Made by a program: the position numbers and the translations under genes. From Oscheius dolichura (lineage: Eukaryota; Nematoda; Chromadorea; Rhabditida; Rhabditidae): 64,000 bases of DNA. Under the pieces are notes generated by a model. The model made no database searches. It had not been told where the DNA came from and worked only from the letters and a program-made list of their open reading frames with translations. Location of the stretch: positions 806,001 to 870,000 of the forward strand of contig OW051495.1 in the NCBI GenBank assembly GCA_932521035.1. The letters run 5' to 3'. Within the stretch, counting starts at the first letter, position 1. Every line of letters begins with the position of its first letter. This document shows, piece after piece, positions 26,131-39,454 of the stretch.

Positions 26131-29100
26131 CTGAAATTGATAGATTCTAAGGAGAACAACGAAGAAGCAAAGAGAAAGTGGGCAGGAACTATTTAGGGGG
26201 ATGATGAAACAACAAGATTACTGTAGAAGGAACAGAATGCCTTATCGAAGAGAAGAAAGGTAGAAAAAAAGAGAAACGCCTGGGGGTGAACCAGTGTCCA
26301 CTGGTTATCACAAATGCTGAGAAGGCAAGAACACATTGGATGGCTACTTTTCGACAGCAGAAAAAAGACAATAAAGAAGGGAAGAAACGGGGGAAAAGTA
26401 GGCATTTAGACGGTGGAAAATGCTAGGAATTGAAGCGGGTTGATTGAAATCCGAATGTCACACTGAGTTTCAATTGGATGTTATAAGGAGAACGAAACTT
26501 CTATTTTATTATCCAGTAGTTACTAGCTTCAAAATAAATCTAAAGGACAGTATAGTATAGTTCATTTCCAACAGATATTTCACATATTCAAATTTGGCGA
26601 CGCGTCTCCGCTACAGGGACCAGGGTTGAAAGCTTCCTGGTACCGCAGCGGAGAGGTTTTCCGTGAAATATCCGTTGGAAATGGACTATAGAACCTTTGA
26701 ATTGAGCGCAGTTTTTCCTTTGAATGCAATTACGGACAACGTATTATTGAAAATTTCAAGTTTTCTTGTTTTACAAGGGCTATGAAGCATTGCATTCCTT
26801 CAAGTACACATTCATGTATATTTTTTTCGGAGCTAATTTTATCGCTACAGTAATCAGTACAGCCCCCTCATAAGAACGTTCCCTTTCCATTGGTTTCATT
26901 GATAGATATCCCCCTCGCTGCTACTTTTACTGTTTACCGTGATAAAGGCGCAACCAGGCGTTGAAATGGGGGAAAAGGTATTGCGAAAGAGGGAAGGCAA
27001 CGTGTAGTGAAGCACTGCGGAAGGACGGAAATAGCCAAGTCCATCGACTATTTCAACACTTACTTTCTTCTAATTTTAGAAACTGTGAACACCAGCAATC
27101 AAAACAAAACGGTTACTTTTTGGTTTTTTGTATTAAAAATTAGACTCACTTTTGGCGCGAAAAAGACGCCTCGCCGATTTTTTGAAATTTGGCTGTGTCT
27201 TATGGTGAGCGTGAAACATGATTCTTGTTCTTGTTCTCCTAACAGTGCAAGCCTTGCTTTATTCCTTATTGAATCAATTATACCCCGGCCAAAACATAAT
27301 TATTTCTAACTTTCAAGTCTTTGATAAAAAGGAAAAGAGCGAACCGTTGGTTGGTTTTTTCAGGGTCCTTGTTGGCTATTTTTAATCGCTTTTAGCTACA
27401 ATACACGAAACAAATCAGTGATGGGCTCAAAATTACCGCATACAGATGAAAAATCGAGTAATCAAGGCGACCAACGTTATTTGAAGGTGAGACGGAAGGA
27501 AATTCAAGATTCGCTGCATTTTTCATATTTCAGTGAATTTTGCAAAGAAGTTTGTGATGTAAAAACTAAAAACTGGAGTGTTTGGAACAAAAAATTCAAA
27601 AACATATGCTGGAAACTGATAGGTCAAGGATAATTTGCAGGTAAATGTTGCAAGAAACTTATTAAATTGATAAAATTGGTGAAGGCCACTGGCATTGCCG
27701 TTTGTAATGGCCCACAAACCACTACGACCCCCAATAAAGCTCCTGTTTTCGCTTTTTCCCCTGCTTGAAAACACTCCTCCCCACCAGTAGTAGTAAACAG
27801 TTTTTAGATAACTACCATCTTGTGCTGTCATTTTTGCCGTTTACTCCCTATTTTGGTCCAAAAACGAAGAGACAAGGAACACTTATATACTCCATTCAAC
27901 GGGTGCAGGGGCCCTCCCCGTTTGATTTCAACGCTATCACAGTGGAAAAGAGAACAGAGACAGATTTCGTGGAAGATTTGCAGCGGGGGAGAGAGAGAGC
28001 ACCCGATAAGGAGGGGGAACAAGCACATGAACTCTGGAGGTGGGGTGGTTTGCACGGGAACGGGGGAAACCAGGGGATAGGGAGAAAATGGTGAATTTAG
28101 GCTTCAACGGGGTCTTATAAATTTTAGGCGTAACATACCAATCATTCGACGCCCTGTACAGATTCTTCAGTAAGTACAATCAGCTTTTTCAAGGATACAG
28201 GAGCATGTATTACATTTTTACCTACCAAAAAAGTTGACAAGCACTTTATAAAAGGTTACGGTAGACAAGGAGGGGAATAAATGTACAACTGGAGCTATTT
28301 TCTGTAAGAGGAGTGGAGAATTGGCCAAGATTACGCCTTGCAATGGATAGGAAACATTTCAATGCTTTACAAGGTCCTTATTAGTTGAGGAGGAAACATA
28401 AAAACAATTTTAGAACGCTTCGTATAACTATACAAAAGAGTAAAAAAGCTCTTTTGAAGGAAATGGACAACAACCATACATTTCAAATGAAGGAAACTCG
28501 CAAATCGACAGTTCTAGATGTTTTCCAAGCTTCTACATCTCGGGAAAGGGTTTCCATGGCCCCGGAACTTGTTAATTTTGCGTTGAGAAAAATTGAGAAA
28601 AAAATGTATAAAAATATGGTCAATTTTCAAATTTCAGTTGAATCGGGTCTTACAAAAAGAGGCTCCCGAAACGAACAAATTAGTAAGAAGGAAAGGGGGT
28701 ATATTGCTATAATGATTATAGACCAGGCTAAATAAAGAAATTGGTACCTTTTACAAAAAAAATAGGAGCTCCACCGTTTTATGGCACCAGTGGCAAAAAA
28801 AGAAAGACAGAAAGAGAGAGAGACGGAGTGATAACCCCTGGACGGGAAGTATAGGTGTTACGGACTAGTACGGCGGTGGTTATCTAGTGGGCAGTCTACT
28901 GGGAAAAAAAGAGAAGAGAGAAGAAGAAGCTTATATAATTGGAAGGGACTGATCAAACAGGCAAATAACCAAAGGACACTTTTATTCGGGGAAAAGGGGA
29001 AGCAGTGAGCAGATAAATGGGGAAAAGAACATTAGTACGGAAAAATCAACGAAGACTGCGAAGTTTACAGATATTTAGCTAGGATTGGAAACATTGCAAG

Positions 29101-30786
29101 TTTTATGCTATACTGACCATTCTAAATGAGTTCTAATTTCAAAAAGCCAATAAACAAACTGGCCTTTACTGGGGGGAAATGGAACGATGGTTTTAGCCCC
29201 GTCTCACAAAAATGGAACAAAAACGAGGTTGTTTACCGTATTCCACCTCCGAGAAGTTTCAGGACTTCTAGATTTCGGCCTTTCTCTCGAAGTGGGATGA
29301 GAGAAGCGACCTTTATCCAGAGGGGAAATTCTTACTATACAATTGGTCTGTATTGGAAGGATTACTGTACTGATTATGAAGTTGCTGTCTCTATTAATTT
29401 GAAGGTAAGGTAGTGAACAAAATAAGAAGAGTTCTAAACAATTTTTGGAGTCAGTCCTACATCACCAGCTCCCAATATCAAGACATTTTAATTAGAAAGG
29501 AAAATATTAAATTTTCTTAGTTGTATTGAATGTTCAAAAAGGATTTCTAGGCTTTGACCATAATGGAGTGTCATTTGTAGGCTGTATAAACCATCTAACA
29601 CTTATTGGAAGTCTAGAATCCCGCTAAAAACCGTGCAGCTGTTCCTACTTTTTTGAAAATGAGTTCTTCCGAGAATGAGAGAGAGGAGAGATAGAGAAAT
29701 GGCTGACTCTGACAGCTCCTAGAGCAACAGAAAACAAGAAAAACTTCGAAAGCTCATTCCCCATGCGACTCTCCCTCTCTATTAATAACAGTAGTGATGA
29801 TCTTTAAACGGAAGGGAAAATGAGAAGCGAAAGGGGGGAAGAGAGAGAAAGGAACAAACAGCACCCGGAGCGGGTGGGAGGAGGGACCACCTAGATAAGG
29901 AATGTCGACGAAATGACGACATCCAAAACGGTGCCGCTGGGGAGAGAAGCTGCCGGACAGTTCAAAATAGGCCTATTCCATCGTTTATTTGAGGAGAAAA
30001 TTCCAAAAAAACGGTTATTTTTGGGGTTTTGAAAGGAGGAGAACAAGACTAGTGTACGCCTTACGGGTCCTGGTGGGAAGCTGTATGAATTCTGAAAGTT
30101 TCCTATACAGAACGCCATTCGCCGCCTCCCGGTCGTATAATATTTCCTTGAAACATTCGCCTCCCCGTAAAAATTCTGTCCAGTAGCTGGCTGGTGCCGC
30201 TCGGTACCAGGGTACCAGTGACTGGTCACTTTTGCCATTTTTTGATAAGAAAATGATCTTGTCGAGAGATAGGAGAAGGGAACCTCGCGTGTTCCCCCGG
30301 GGCTCCCTGAACTCCCTGTATCAAAGACTCTTCCCCTCCTCTCTCTGGTCCTCTGTTTCGAGTGATGGGAGGTCATTTATCAGACGGGGAGGGGCGAACG
30401 ATCAAGAATCTTTTACAACTTGTTTATGTCTTTCCTTTTGGTTTGTTTCAGGATAACTGAAGTGGGAAATGGGGAGAGAAGGCTTTTTGAAGTGGGATTA
30501 GGCGGAAATTGTATGTGCTTTACGCATGGTGGGGAAAAATTCAGTAAAGTCAATGATGAGGAAAATTTATCGAGGTTTTGATACAGAAATAAAGTAATGA
30601 AAGTTATCAAGCAAAATAATTACTTCAAGGCTCCTTTATGAAAAAATATTTTGTACTGGGTAAAAACACTTTTGGGCTAATGAACGAAGGGAGACAACCG
30701 AATATACAACGAACAGAAGCATTTATTCACGTTTTGGTAGAGTAATAAATAAATTAGAATTGATCAGATCAGATAATTTCAGCTGT
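26131..30786. other. Gene-poor stretch upstream of DUF4139 gene
   Basis: About 4.6 kb with no exon set I can support. Contains a TATAGTCC MITE (26556-26690, listed), purine-rich tracts around 28.8-29.9 kb and several single open frames of 70-160 codons (for example 28385-28735 and 29126-29413) without matching splice partners or recognisable motifs. The 3' UTR of the Cys-rich gene lies at the right end. Confidence 0.5.
26556..26690. mobile_element. TATAGTCC-type MITE, intergenic copy
   Basis: Begins TATAGTTCATTTCCAACAG and ends CCGTTGGAAATGGACTATA, with CGTCTCCGCTACAGGGACCA facing TACCGCAGCGGAGAG inside. About 135 bp, 430 bp upstream of the DUF4139 start. Confidence 0.7.
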
Positions 30787-32027
30787 TCAAGCCGTTGGAT
30801 AGCACTGATAGTCGCTCGGATCACACATGTGTTTCGTTGGGCATTGCTGGTTGATACAGGGTCCAATCGGCGTTGAGCCTGATACTTTTTTCGCTGAAAA
30901 CGGGGATATAAACGGTGGAAATTGTTCAAGGGGGGGGGGTGCATTCTTCTTTTTCTTATAAAGTTTCAGGTCAGTGGTAAATACAGGGAAAAGACTGGCG
31001 AACTGCTACACATGAACCTCTTGAGATTCTTCAAAATACGGTATTTTTTCACGTTTTTTTTTCGATTTCAAGAGTTCCTTATAACGGATTTATTCAATTT
31101 CAAATGTTTTATCCTTCTAACGTATCGAGAAATGGAGAAAAACTTACGTATCGGCCGTATACAGGAGTCATTATGGCAGAAGTAGCCATCAGGGCAGAGA
31201 GTATTCACGCAGACGCCTATCTTCTCCACTGAAAAGACAATTTATTGGTAGAAATAGGGCGAACTTACTCTTGCTCATATCTGGAAGGCAGAGATTATCA
31301 TCACAGACGAAGCCATCCGGGCAACGGGACAGGATACACGGGCCGACAGCGGAACGACTCTTGGCTTCTGGAAAAGTACAGTACTCTTTGATTGGGTGGC
31401 TGGTTTCTATAGGATTTGGAGAGAATTGCCCTCTTTTCTTGCTGTGAAATAACGAAACCAGTACAGAACTTTGGAAGTAGCGGACAGTCGGGGATTCACC
31501 AAAAAGTACATCTACTCGAAGCTTGCTACCAGACAATTGTATTGAAACCGTGCTCTTATAATATGAATCCTCCTTAAAGCGTCAAAACGGGTTCTGTTAC
31601 TCATTTTCCGTCTGGTTTTTTTTATTTTCAACGCTTTTTCTTGGGAATTTCAAGATTATCGATCTTATTCTGTACTTTATCTCTAAACGACGGTTCCTGC
31701 AACAATTTTCCCCAATTTGGGGTTATTTTGTAACTTTATTGAAACAAATGGCGTAAGAAGTTTTCGGAACGGTTGTCTCTACCGAATTTTTCAATGTTCC
31801 TCATCTTTTGATCAAACAATTCCCGCCAAAGAGACTATTTGAAGAGGGAAAGATTAATTAGGGAACGAACACGCTACTACCACTGTAAAGTACATTGCCA
31901 ATTTTAAATAACCCCCTTGAAACCTCTCCAAAAACCCTTCTTGTCACGTACCTTTGTAACCATTAGCCGCTGAGATGATCGAAGTAGCAGCAGTTCCAAA
32001 CAGAAGCAAACAGAACAACCGCTGCAT
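30787..32027 (-). CDS. Secreted protein with three cysteine-rich repeats
   Basis: 120 aa. Exons 32027-31952, 31367-31269, 31228-31148, 30893-30787, in phase. Exon 1 is a signal peptide (MQRLFCLLLFGTAATSIISA). Each of the other exons encodes one repeat of about 20 residues of the form GxCxxxxCPxxxxCxxxxxC: GPCILSRCPDGFVCDDNLC, GVCVNTLCPDGYFCHNDSC and GPCINQQCPTKHMCDPSDYQ(C). Four cysteines per repeat imply two disulfides each. One exon per repeat suggests duplication of an exon. I do not recognise a named family; similar short 'CPxGxxC' repeats occur in several nematode secreted proteins. Minus-strand AATAAA at 30727-30722. Confidence 0.78.
30930..30939 (+). repeat. G10 homopolymer
   Basis: Ten consecutive G in the last intron region next to exon 4 of the Cys-rich gene. 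Confidence 0.8.
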
Positions 32028-32521
32028 TGTGTTGGTCAGTTTAGAACTGAGAGCGGGGGGCTCGTGGGTCAATAAGGGGTGGGGAGGAGGAGAAAACACC
32101 TCACTGTTCGTTTACAGCCGGAGAGGAGGCAAGAAGTGCACTTGCACGAGCTGAGCAGAAAGAAAAGAACTGGACAAATGGACCTGGAGGGACGGGAGGC
32201 AGAGCTGTAAACAGGAACTGTGTAGCTCTCGGGGCTATTTAGGAGAAGAGAAATGCTCTTATACTGTACGATTGAAGGCTAAAATTTCACAAGGCGGCTG
32301 GGAGCATCCATCGATAAACCATGAAATACGAATATTTTAGTACTTACTGTGAAACATTTAAATTTGGCTGCCAAATGCCCTTATTTTTACATATTTTTAC
32401 AGTTTCTTTCTCCCTGTTTATAGTCGTATTCATGTAGATTAACCAGTATTACGAGCCTACATTGATCCCACCGAGCCATGGAATTAGGATAAAAGGCTAG
32501 CTACTGTTTTTACAAGAAAGG

Positions 32522-32667
32522 TATAGTCCATTTCCAGTGAATATTCCACGAATTCAAATTTCGCGGCGCATCTCAGCTGCGGTATAAAGTTTGAAGACGG
32601 TTGGTCCCACAGCGGAGGCGCGACAGACCTTTAAATCTCGTGACATATCCGTTGGAAGCGGGCTATA
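32522..32667. mobile_element. TATAGTCC-type MITE, copy upstream of Cys-rich gene
   Basis: Begins TATAGTCCATTTCCAGTG and ends CCGTTGGAAGCGGGCTATA, 146 bp, with the family's internal CGCGGCGCATCTCAGCTGCG / CAGCGGAGGCGCGAC pair. Confidence 0.68.
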
Positions 32668-35600
32668 CCCATTGAAGAACAGCTCTACCTTTTTGTGAGC
32701 ACTGGTACAAGAAAGGAAAGGATTGCCAGTCCCCCGAGAAAGACGGGGAACTGCTAGCCGTTATCATTCAGACACAGTAGTTACCTACGAATCAAGGTCA
32801 ATTTATCGGTAGAGTTCTTTTTGACTCGCTGCCAAAGAAGAGAAAAATATAAGTAAAACCTACCGAAAACAAAGAGCCGAAGGTTTTCACTTCTGTAGAA
32901 TGAGTTTTTTAAAATCTTTTCGGGGATGAGATATTGGGGGATTATAACGAAGCTTATTGGGGTTCACAAAAATGGTATTCCACTACCGCTGGGCGGATAT
33001 AAAGAAAAAGATGTTATTTGGCAGTCTAAAAGGACAGAGGAAAGGGTAATCATCTTGTCGGATCGACATACTGTAGTTTTCCTGATACAAATCCATTTAT
33101 TGTAACCGAGAAACCATAGAAATTGCTTGAGTATAACCCTTTTTTGATAGTCAATACTCCAATTTGTTCATATTTTCGTTACCATACTACGGTAGTTCCT
33201 GTCTGACCATATGGGGGAAAAAGGAAGAATATGCAACAATCGAGCAAGGACGTAGCATCTTTTTTTTCGAAAGAGCAGACTAAATAGCGAGCTTATAACC
33301 TAAAAAACCCACACTTTTCAAGATTTTCATTTTTCTAGTGTTATCCAAAGGCTATTTCATCTCGTTTTTAGCCAATGGAATATTGTGATTCACTCTGATT
33401 TCCCATGTTTTACGAAAAACATAAAATCTAAATATTTCCAATATCTCTTATATTTTCTCCGTTTCTATCCTCGATTTTTCTACAATGTTCCAATTTGCCC
33501 TTTCTTCATGTCTTGCTGATTTCCCTGTTGAAGAGTTGTTATTTCCTTCGGCTGCCCAGCTACGGCAAGAGGGCGCAGCAGGCATATTGATCGGGGCAGG
33601 GGAGGAGGGGGTGACCCTTCTCTCACAGGAGAAAGCCGCGAGCCCGGGGCCCTTTACCTCTTTTCCTCCCATCTGTCTCCCCCTCCCTTTATTACCCATT
33701 TTCTTCTACTTTCTTTTCTCCGTTTTCCCTGTTGAATTAAAGCGAAACTGGGAGAAAGATAGACAATTTTCGGCGCAACAAGAGCATGAACCTCGAATTC
33801 TGTTTACTTTTCCCGTTACCACGTGGTCTCTGCTGTCCTCTCCCGCTTGCCGCCTTAACCTTCTCTCCTCAATTTTTTCAAATCCCAACCCGAGGCAGAT
33901 CAATCTCTCCCTCTCCCCGTTTTTCGGCTTTTCTCTTTCCTTCTCTCTCTCTCTTTCTCGCTCGCTCGCAGCTATGTTCACAGCCGTCAGCTGGCCCCCC
34001 TGGCAGCAGCAGCGGCAACCCCCGGCCAGGCGGCGGTGTTTTCATTCATCCAGCCATCTTTCAGCCCCCTTCCATCCATCGGCATTGGGGGAAAAGGCGA
34101 CGGCCGGCAGGGGGAGTTCACATTTTGACTTTGTTTTTTCTCCGAATCTTTTGATATTCTTCCTGTATTGAGTCACCTTTATACTGTCCTCCCAGTTGTT
34201 TGACTGATTGGTAGAAGTTTCAAGAAAAAAATAGACGTTTTTCCAACTTGATCCTAATCTTAAACACAAATTGTTTCAATCTTACCATATTATTCTGGAT
34301 TTACGAATAGCCCCAGCGCGGGTTGATAAAGTTCATATCTCTTTGTCAATATTTTGTAGCGGCTAACTGCCGACGGCACGCCCGTGAGAGTTAAAGTTTA
34401 TATGGTCAAACGATTTGATTTGTCTTGTCATTTTACAAAAAGAGTGTTTTTTTTTATTTTACAAAATTGCTCATCGGCATAACTTTTGATGCTGTTTCGA
34501 ATGACACCACCCTCTCGGGAAGTCGCATTAAGGTAAAAAAGTTCCCTTGTGAGCCATAATCTTCTCATTTTCTCATTGTTAGTTGATTGAGGCAATCATA
34601 TTGGCTCTTGGCTTATTCCTAAATCCTAGAATTTCAGTTGGGTTATATAAATTCCCCAGGTTCTATAGAAGCGGTGAGTTGTTCGACATCCATGGAAAAC
34701 ATTAGAAATTTCGTATGTAAATGAGAACACATCATTCTCATCTCTTTTTTTGTGTTTTGATCCTCCTTTTATACTGTTCCTCAGGACATTTTATGAACGA
34801 TTGATGAATGCTTGGTCAAAAAACCGCTATTTCAACGTCATCCTACAATGAAAATTTCAAAATGAGTAACTGTAGACTGACAATGCGTAAATTAGGAGGC
34901 CACAACTGTTTGAACTGCAGCTCGAGGTTTGTCTAACATGATAATCCGAGAAAGAGCTCACAAAGTAGTTTTCCTTCTTTCTTTTGAGCTTCCAGTTCTG
35001 CATAAAATATGCAAATATGACTATAAACTTTGATTTGATTTGGGCATCCATAAAGTCTCTGATCGTATAGCAATAATTATCTTCCCGGTTTCTAAAAATA
35101 CCTCCTCCTCCCGCTCTATGTTATCATTTTCTGCACGGGGTGCCTTCTCCATTTCTTTTTCCTTTTCTCTCTCTATTCCGATCGACAAACGATAAAAGAA
35201 CACATTTCGGGTCACCTGCACACGAAATAACTATCATCTTCCCCCCTGGTCTCTCTCTCTCTCTTCTTCCCCACAAAACACATGATGATGTGCAGCAATT
35301 TGTTGTTTTGACAGTGGTGTCGGTCGCTACCCCGGCCGGTGTGTGTGTGCGCTACCCTTCTCCCCCGATAAAACTGGGAGACAGAGAAAGATACAGCTGG
35401 TTTTATTGGATATTTACAGAGGTTAGTGAGCATTTTTTTTTCAAATTTTAATCATTTTCAACTACGTCTTTTGAGTAACCATAGAGCAATGCAGGGTTCT
35501 CTATCTACTCCTAACTTGAAACTTTCCATTTTTGGAGGAGAAAAAAAGAGTTCTTGTGGAAAAAAAGCTTCAATAAGTTTTTATAACGGTCAAAATACTC

Positions 35601-37607
35601 TAGGCCAATGATAAGGTCAAGGCGGATTTGATTATACACCAAAAACAGCGAAAATTCATGATTTCAGACTAAATTTCCCATTCAAATAGGTCAAAAACGC
35701 TGTGAAAAGTGTGAAAAGCTTTGTTTTGGTCTAGAAGATCAATTGGATGCCGTTCCTCTCATGGATAGACTAACATAAAGAAATTTGTGTTTCGAGGCTC
35801 TTACAAAAGAGCACAATAATTTTGTTGATATTGTGTCGTCATGTCTTACTTTCCGTTAGATAATCGGAATTGCACGAACCTGTTAGGTTCTCCCCTAATA
35901 TTGGTTTTCTTTAATTTGTTTCCATTTCAAAAAGCGAAAATGTATCGAAAATCCGTTAAAAATAGAGCTGAGGATAACTCAAGCTCTTTCCGAGTCTTCA
36001 GCATTTCGTTTTCTCCTCCCCTGTCAGTTTCCCCTCTTTTCCCCTATCCACTTCCCACACATTTTATCTTTCTCCCCCTGACTTCTATAAATGGCAATGG
36101 AGGACGTAAATATTTTTCCAAGGATTCGCCTCTTTCGCTCTCTCTCTCGGTGTAAAATGTTTTTCGAGTATGTGCCGGTTATCACTTTCCACTTCGATGA
36201 TCATTGACACCTTTTAGGGAATATCCCAAGGGAATGGTAGGAGAGCAAATGTTTCAGTTGTCTTATTTATTCATCCAAAAACAGGACTCAACTGATGGGT
36301 AGCCGTTATTCATATAAAAAACAACTACTGGGTTCTTTATCGTGTCCTCCATAGCTCGTGCAGTCTTGACAATAGAATTATCCTCTATTTGAAGCTATAA
36401 AATCTTTAAAATTTGCCGCTGCCGAGATTTTGCGGGAGCAGAACGGTTAAAAACAGTCGTGCCAGCCAAAATAGGGCTTTTCTTGTTCTTCCCCCTTCCC
36501 TGCCTTCTTTTTTTCCTGCAAATTGCATAGAGGAATGCCAATTACTGAGGACGAGGAGGAGGCGGCAGCTGGCTTCCTATCTTTTTCTTCTTCCAGCCAG
36601 CCAGCCAGCTAACGGTTTCGTCTTTTCAATTTCCGGGGCATCTTTCCCTCCGCCGTATTTTTTCGCTTTTCTCTGGAGGTTCAAAGCAACAATAAATTGG
36701 TCTTCTATAGGCAACAGGGATCCGTAGAACCGTCGCATGGTAATTCTTCAAAGTCTCATCATTTCTCTCATAACATCGAGCTCCCTTCTCTTTTCTTTTT
36801 GCCATTTCAACGAAACCATAAAGTTGGCGATTTTATGGAATGCTACTTCAACTTGATATGTTATCCCTTTTGAATTTTTCTCTGTTTTGAGGGGACTACA
36901 ATATATGAATATTTGAGCTCTATCGGTTGTGTTGAAATTCAATTTTCTATAAAATCTCTCATATCTTGAGTCCTGTAGCTCCAGCTCTCTTTGAATTACT
37001 TTGTTTTCCTCACTTTTTTCCAAACTTTCTCGTTCAAATGTTTCAGAATTAACATAAATTTATCTAGAAAATGAATAAAATTTCAATAGTAGTAACTGAG
37101 TAACTGTGTCTCGTGTTCTTTTCGCACCCTGTCCCTCGCCGTTCTTCCTCCGCGCAGAATTCCTTGTCACTTCTCCTCATTCCCTTGATTTTTATCCCTA
37201 TTTTGTTTCACTTTCTTATAAAAATATGCATCAATGAAGCTATAGAGTTTCTCATAAACAGTATTTTTTGTTGAGCAGAAAGTTCGTCTAGGCTATTCTT
37301 CCCACAGCTTGCTTATTGTTCCCGTCTCTCTCCCTCCCTCCCACCCCCTTCTCGCCCTCTGTCAATCCTATTTCATGCTTGAATTCGTTTTGACTTGACC
37401 ATCTGTCCGTAATGAGAAATTAGCCCGCCCCGCTCTTCTTCGATTCTTTTCTAATCTTTATCTCTGAGGCAAATCTCACACCGAAAACGATAAGACCAAT
37501 TTTGAATTTAAAATCCATTTTATCCATTCGGCGATACAGTAAAGAACACATTATTTTGATTTCATTCGTAGGTGTTTTTTCGGCCCCTTTTACCTACTGT
37601 TTTTATT

Positions 37608-38110
37608 AAATGTTTCGTTTTACCTTGATAAGATGCTAAATTTCTTTTCTGAGTTCCGTATTTCTTTACTATTTGTGCAGTCCTTCAGTCAAATTCTCGG
37701 AAATGTTTCAGTTTCCCTTCATGATAACTGGAATTCTTTCTATCTATTTCGGCTGATCGTCGAACTTTTACTGTTCCCAATTTCGATCAAATTTTAGCAG
37801 GAGAAAACTGAAATATTCCTCCATTTTTGTGAAATGCTTCACTTCAGCTTGATAAGGCAACTTTGATCACATTTTCGATCCTTCCTATTGCTCAAAGTGG
37901 AACTGTGATAGTTTTAGCAAACGGAGATGAACAAGCAACTATCATTATTCGGGAATATTTCGACAAAAATAGTGAAATTGGCGCAATGTTTCATTTTTCC
38001 TTCATAAGAATCTGCTTTCTTTGTATGCGCTCCACACTGGGATGTGAATAGAAAGCGCATAACTGATTCCTGAGGAAAATACATGATGTTTCAGTTCTCT
38101 TTGATAAGAA
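37608..38110. promoter_or_regulatory. Array of five GTTTCA + TGATAA motifs
   Basis: Units of about 25-30 bp with AATG(T/C)TTC(A/G), a pyrimidine run, then TGATAA occur at about 37608, 37701, 37832, 37984 and 38084, spaced 93-152 bp. Four keep the GATA core (37626, 37722, 37850, 38102); the fourth unit has CATAAG instead. Could be an array of GATA-factor sites or a decayed tandem repeat. Confidence 0.4.
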
Positions 38111-39454
38111 TAGTTCTATTTCACTCTGTTATTGCCTTTGCGATTTTCGAAATGATGTCAAATTTTCCAGGGTGCATGCCAAGCATCCCTCCACGCTGAT
38201 TTTCTTCGTCGGCTCACATCATCAACGCCAGCGGCGAAGGTAATAATAATAAGGGGATCTTTACCCGACTAGCCCTCGGCCAGCTGGTCGAAAATCAAAG
38301 AAAAAGTATATAATCCCCCTCATTTCAGGGCCCAAATACCTCCTCGAATCACTCGCTCAGCTTGGATTAGTCGCCACCAGAACTACGATACGTATGTTCA
38401 TAATATTTCAGCCAGATTTTATGGGGCAGCCATTTCTGGTTCCGAAAATGACTAAAAAGCATAGGAAAGGGAACGAGAGAAGAGCAAGTTATCTTAAAGT
38501 GCCCGGGAAATTTCCACACCGCAAGTTGGCAAATAATAATGAGCTGGGAAGTGATTAGATAAGGGGGAAGGGACGACGGAACAGGGTGAGATAATTACGG
38601 CAGCTAACCATAAAAAGCCCCCATATTTCGTCTTTTTTCATAATTTTTTATTTCGAATAGAAGATATTATCTCGAAATGTGTTCATAAACGATGAGTATG
38701 CTGAACGCACCAAAAAATTATTGCCATTCGGTCTTTTTTCATATTTTTTTTGTTTCGAATTGGGGATAATATCTGGAAATGTTGTTTCATCATGATTCGA
38801 AAGATCCATCTGTGGTAAAACTATTGCAAAAGACGCCAATTTTAGTTAGATCACGGCGTAAATTTCCTAATAGCATACCCTAACCATAAAGCTGGAAGTA
38901 AATTAGGGCGTTTTGAACTGTTTTAGCCGTGAAATTGTAGAAACCCCCCAAAATTTGGAAGTAATTGCTTGTTTTGATCTTGTCACAGGGTTTCCTTTTC
39001 TATTAGGTTTTGAAAATGGTAGAAAATGATAGGAAAGGTTGCTTTTATGTTTTCATGACTGTCGATGGTAGTTACTAAAGCTTTTATGGTAAGTAAGACA
39101 ATTTTTAGCTTCTAAGTTTTGATGACCCCATTTTAGCTTTCCATTTTTTCCAAATACAATATTCAGATGTGGGCTTCTTTTAGAAATGTATACAAAATTC
39201 CAAATTAAAAATGTTCTAATAGTGGTATAAAATCTCTCTCTCTCACCATTCCTCCCCCCTCCCCTCTGCCCGCCCCTTTGGCCTAATGAGCAGCCAAGCC
39301 CCAGTAGCAGTGTCTTCTTCTCCTTTCCATTTCCCCCCACTTGTCTTATTTATTTGTCTTTCTTTCGTGTTTTCTCATGACCGGGGCCGTAATCCATCCA
39401 TCCCATCCGTCTCCCTTTCCCCTTCTCTCTGATCTAATCCATCCCCTCTTCAGA

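Larger units (their letters stand above)
32028..39454. other. Large gene-poor region upstream of the EGF-repeat gene
   Basis: About 7.4 kb. Contains a MITE (32522-32667), strongly pyrimidine-rich tracts on the plus strand (about 33.6-34.0, 35.1-35.3, 36.0-36.1, 37.3 kb), a motif array at 37608-38110 (listed) and two splice-bounded segments at 38172-38240 and 38331-38394 that could be non-coding 5' exons. The 228-codon open frame at 33485-34171 is low-complexity and not considered a gene. It probably acts as regulatory/outron sequence for the EGF gene. Confidence 0.45.

Noticed and set aside
27418-27633. 71-codon open frame starting MMGSKLPHTDEKSS
   Set aside because: AT-rich codon use unlike the real exons here and no neighbouring exon set; could not be supported as a gene.
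28385-28735. 116-codon lysine-rich open frame
   Set aside because: Composition follows the local purine-rich bias; no splice signals or family resemblance.
33485-34171. Longest single open frame in the gene-poor region (228 codons, plus strand)
   Set aside because: Dominated by Ser/Leu/Phe/Pro from a pyrimidine-rich tract, no splice partners, no domain, and overlapping open frames on both strands. Typical of low-complexity non-coding DNA.
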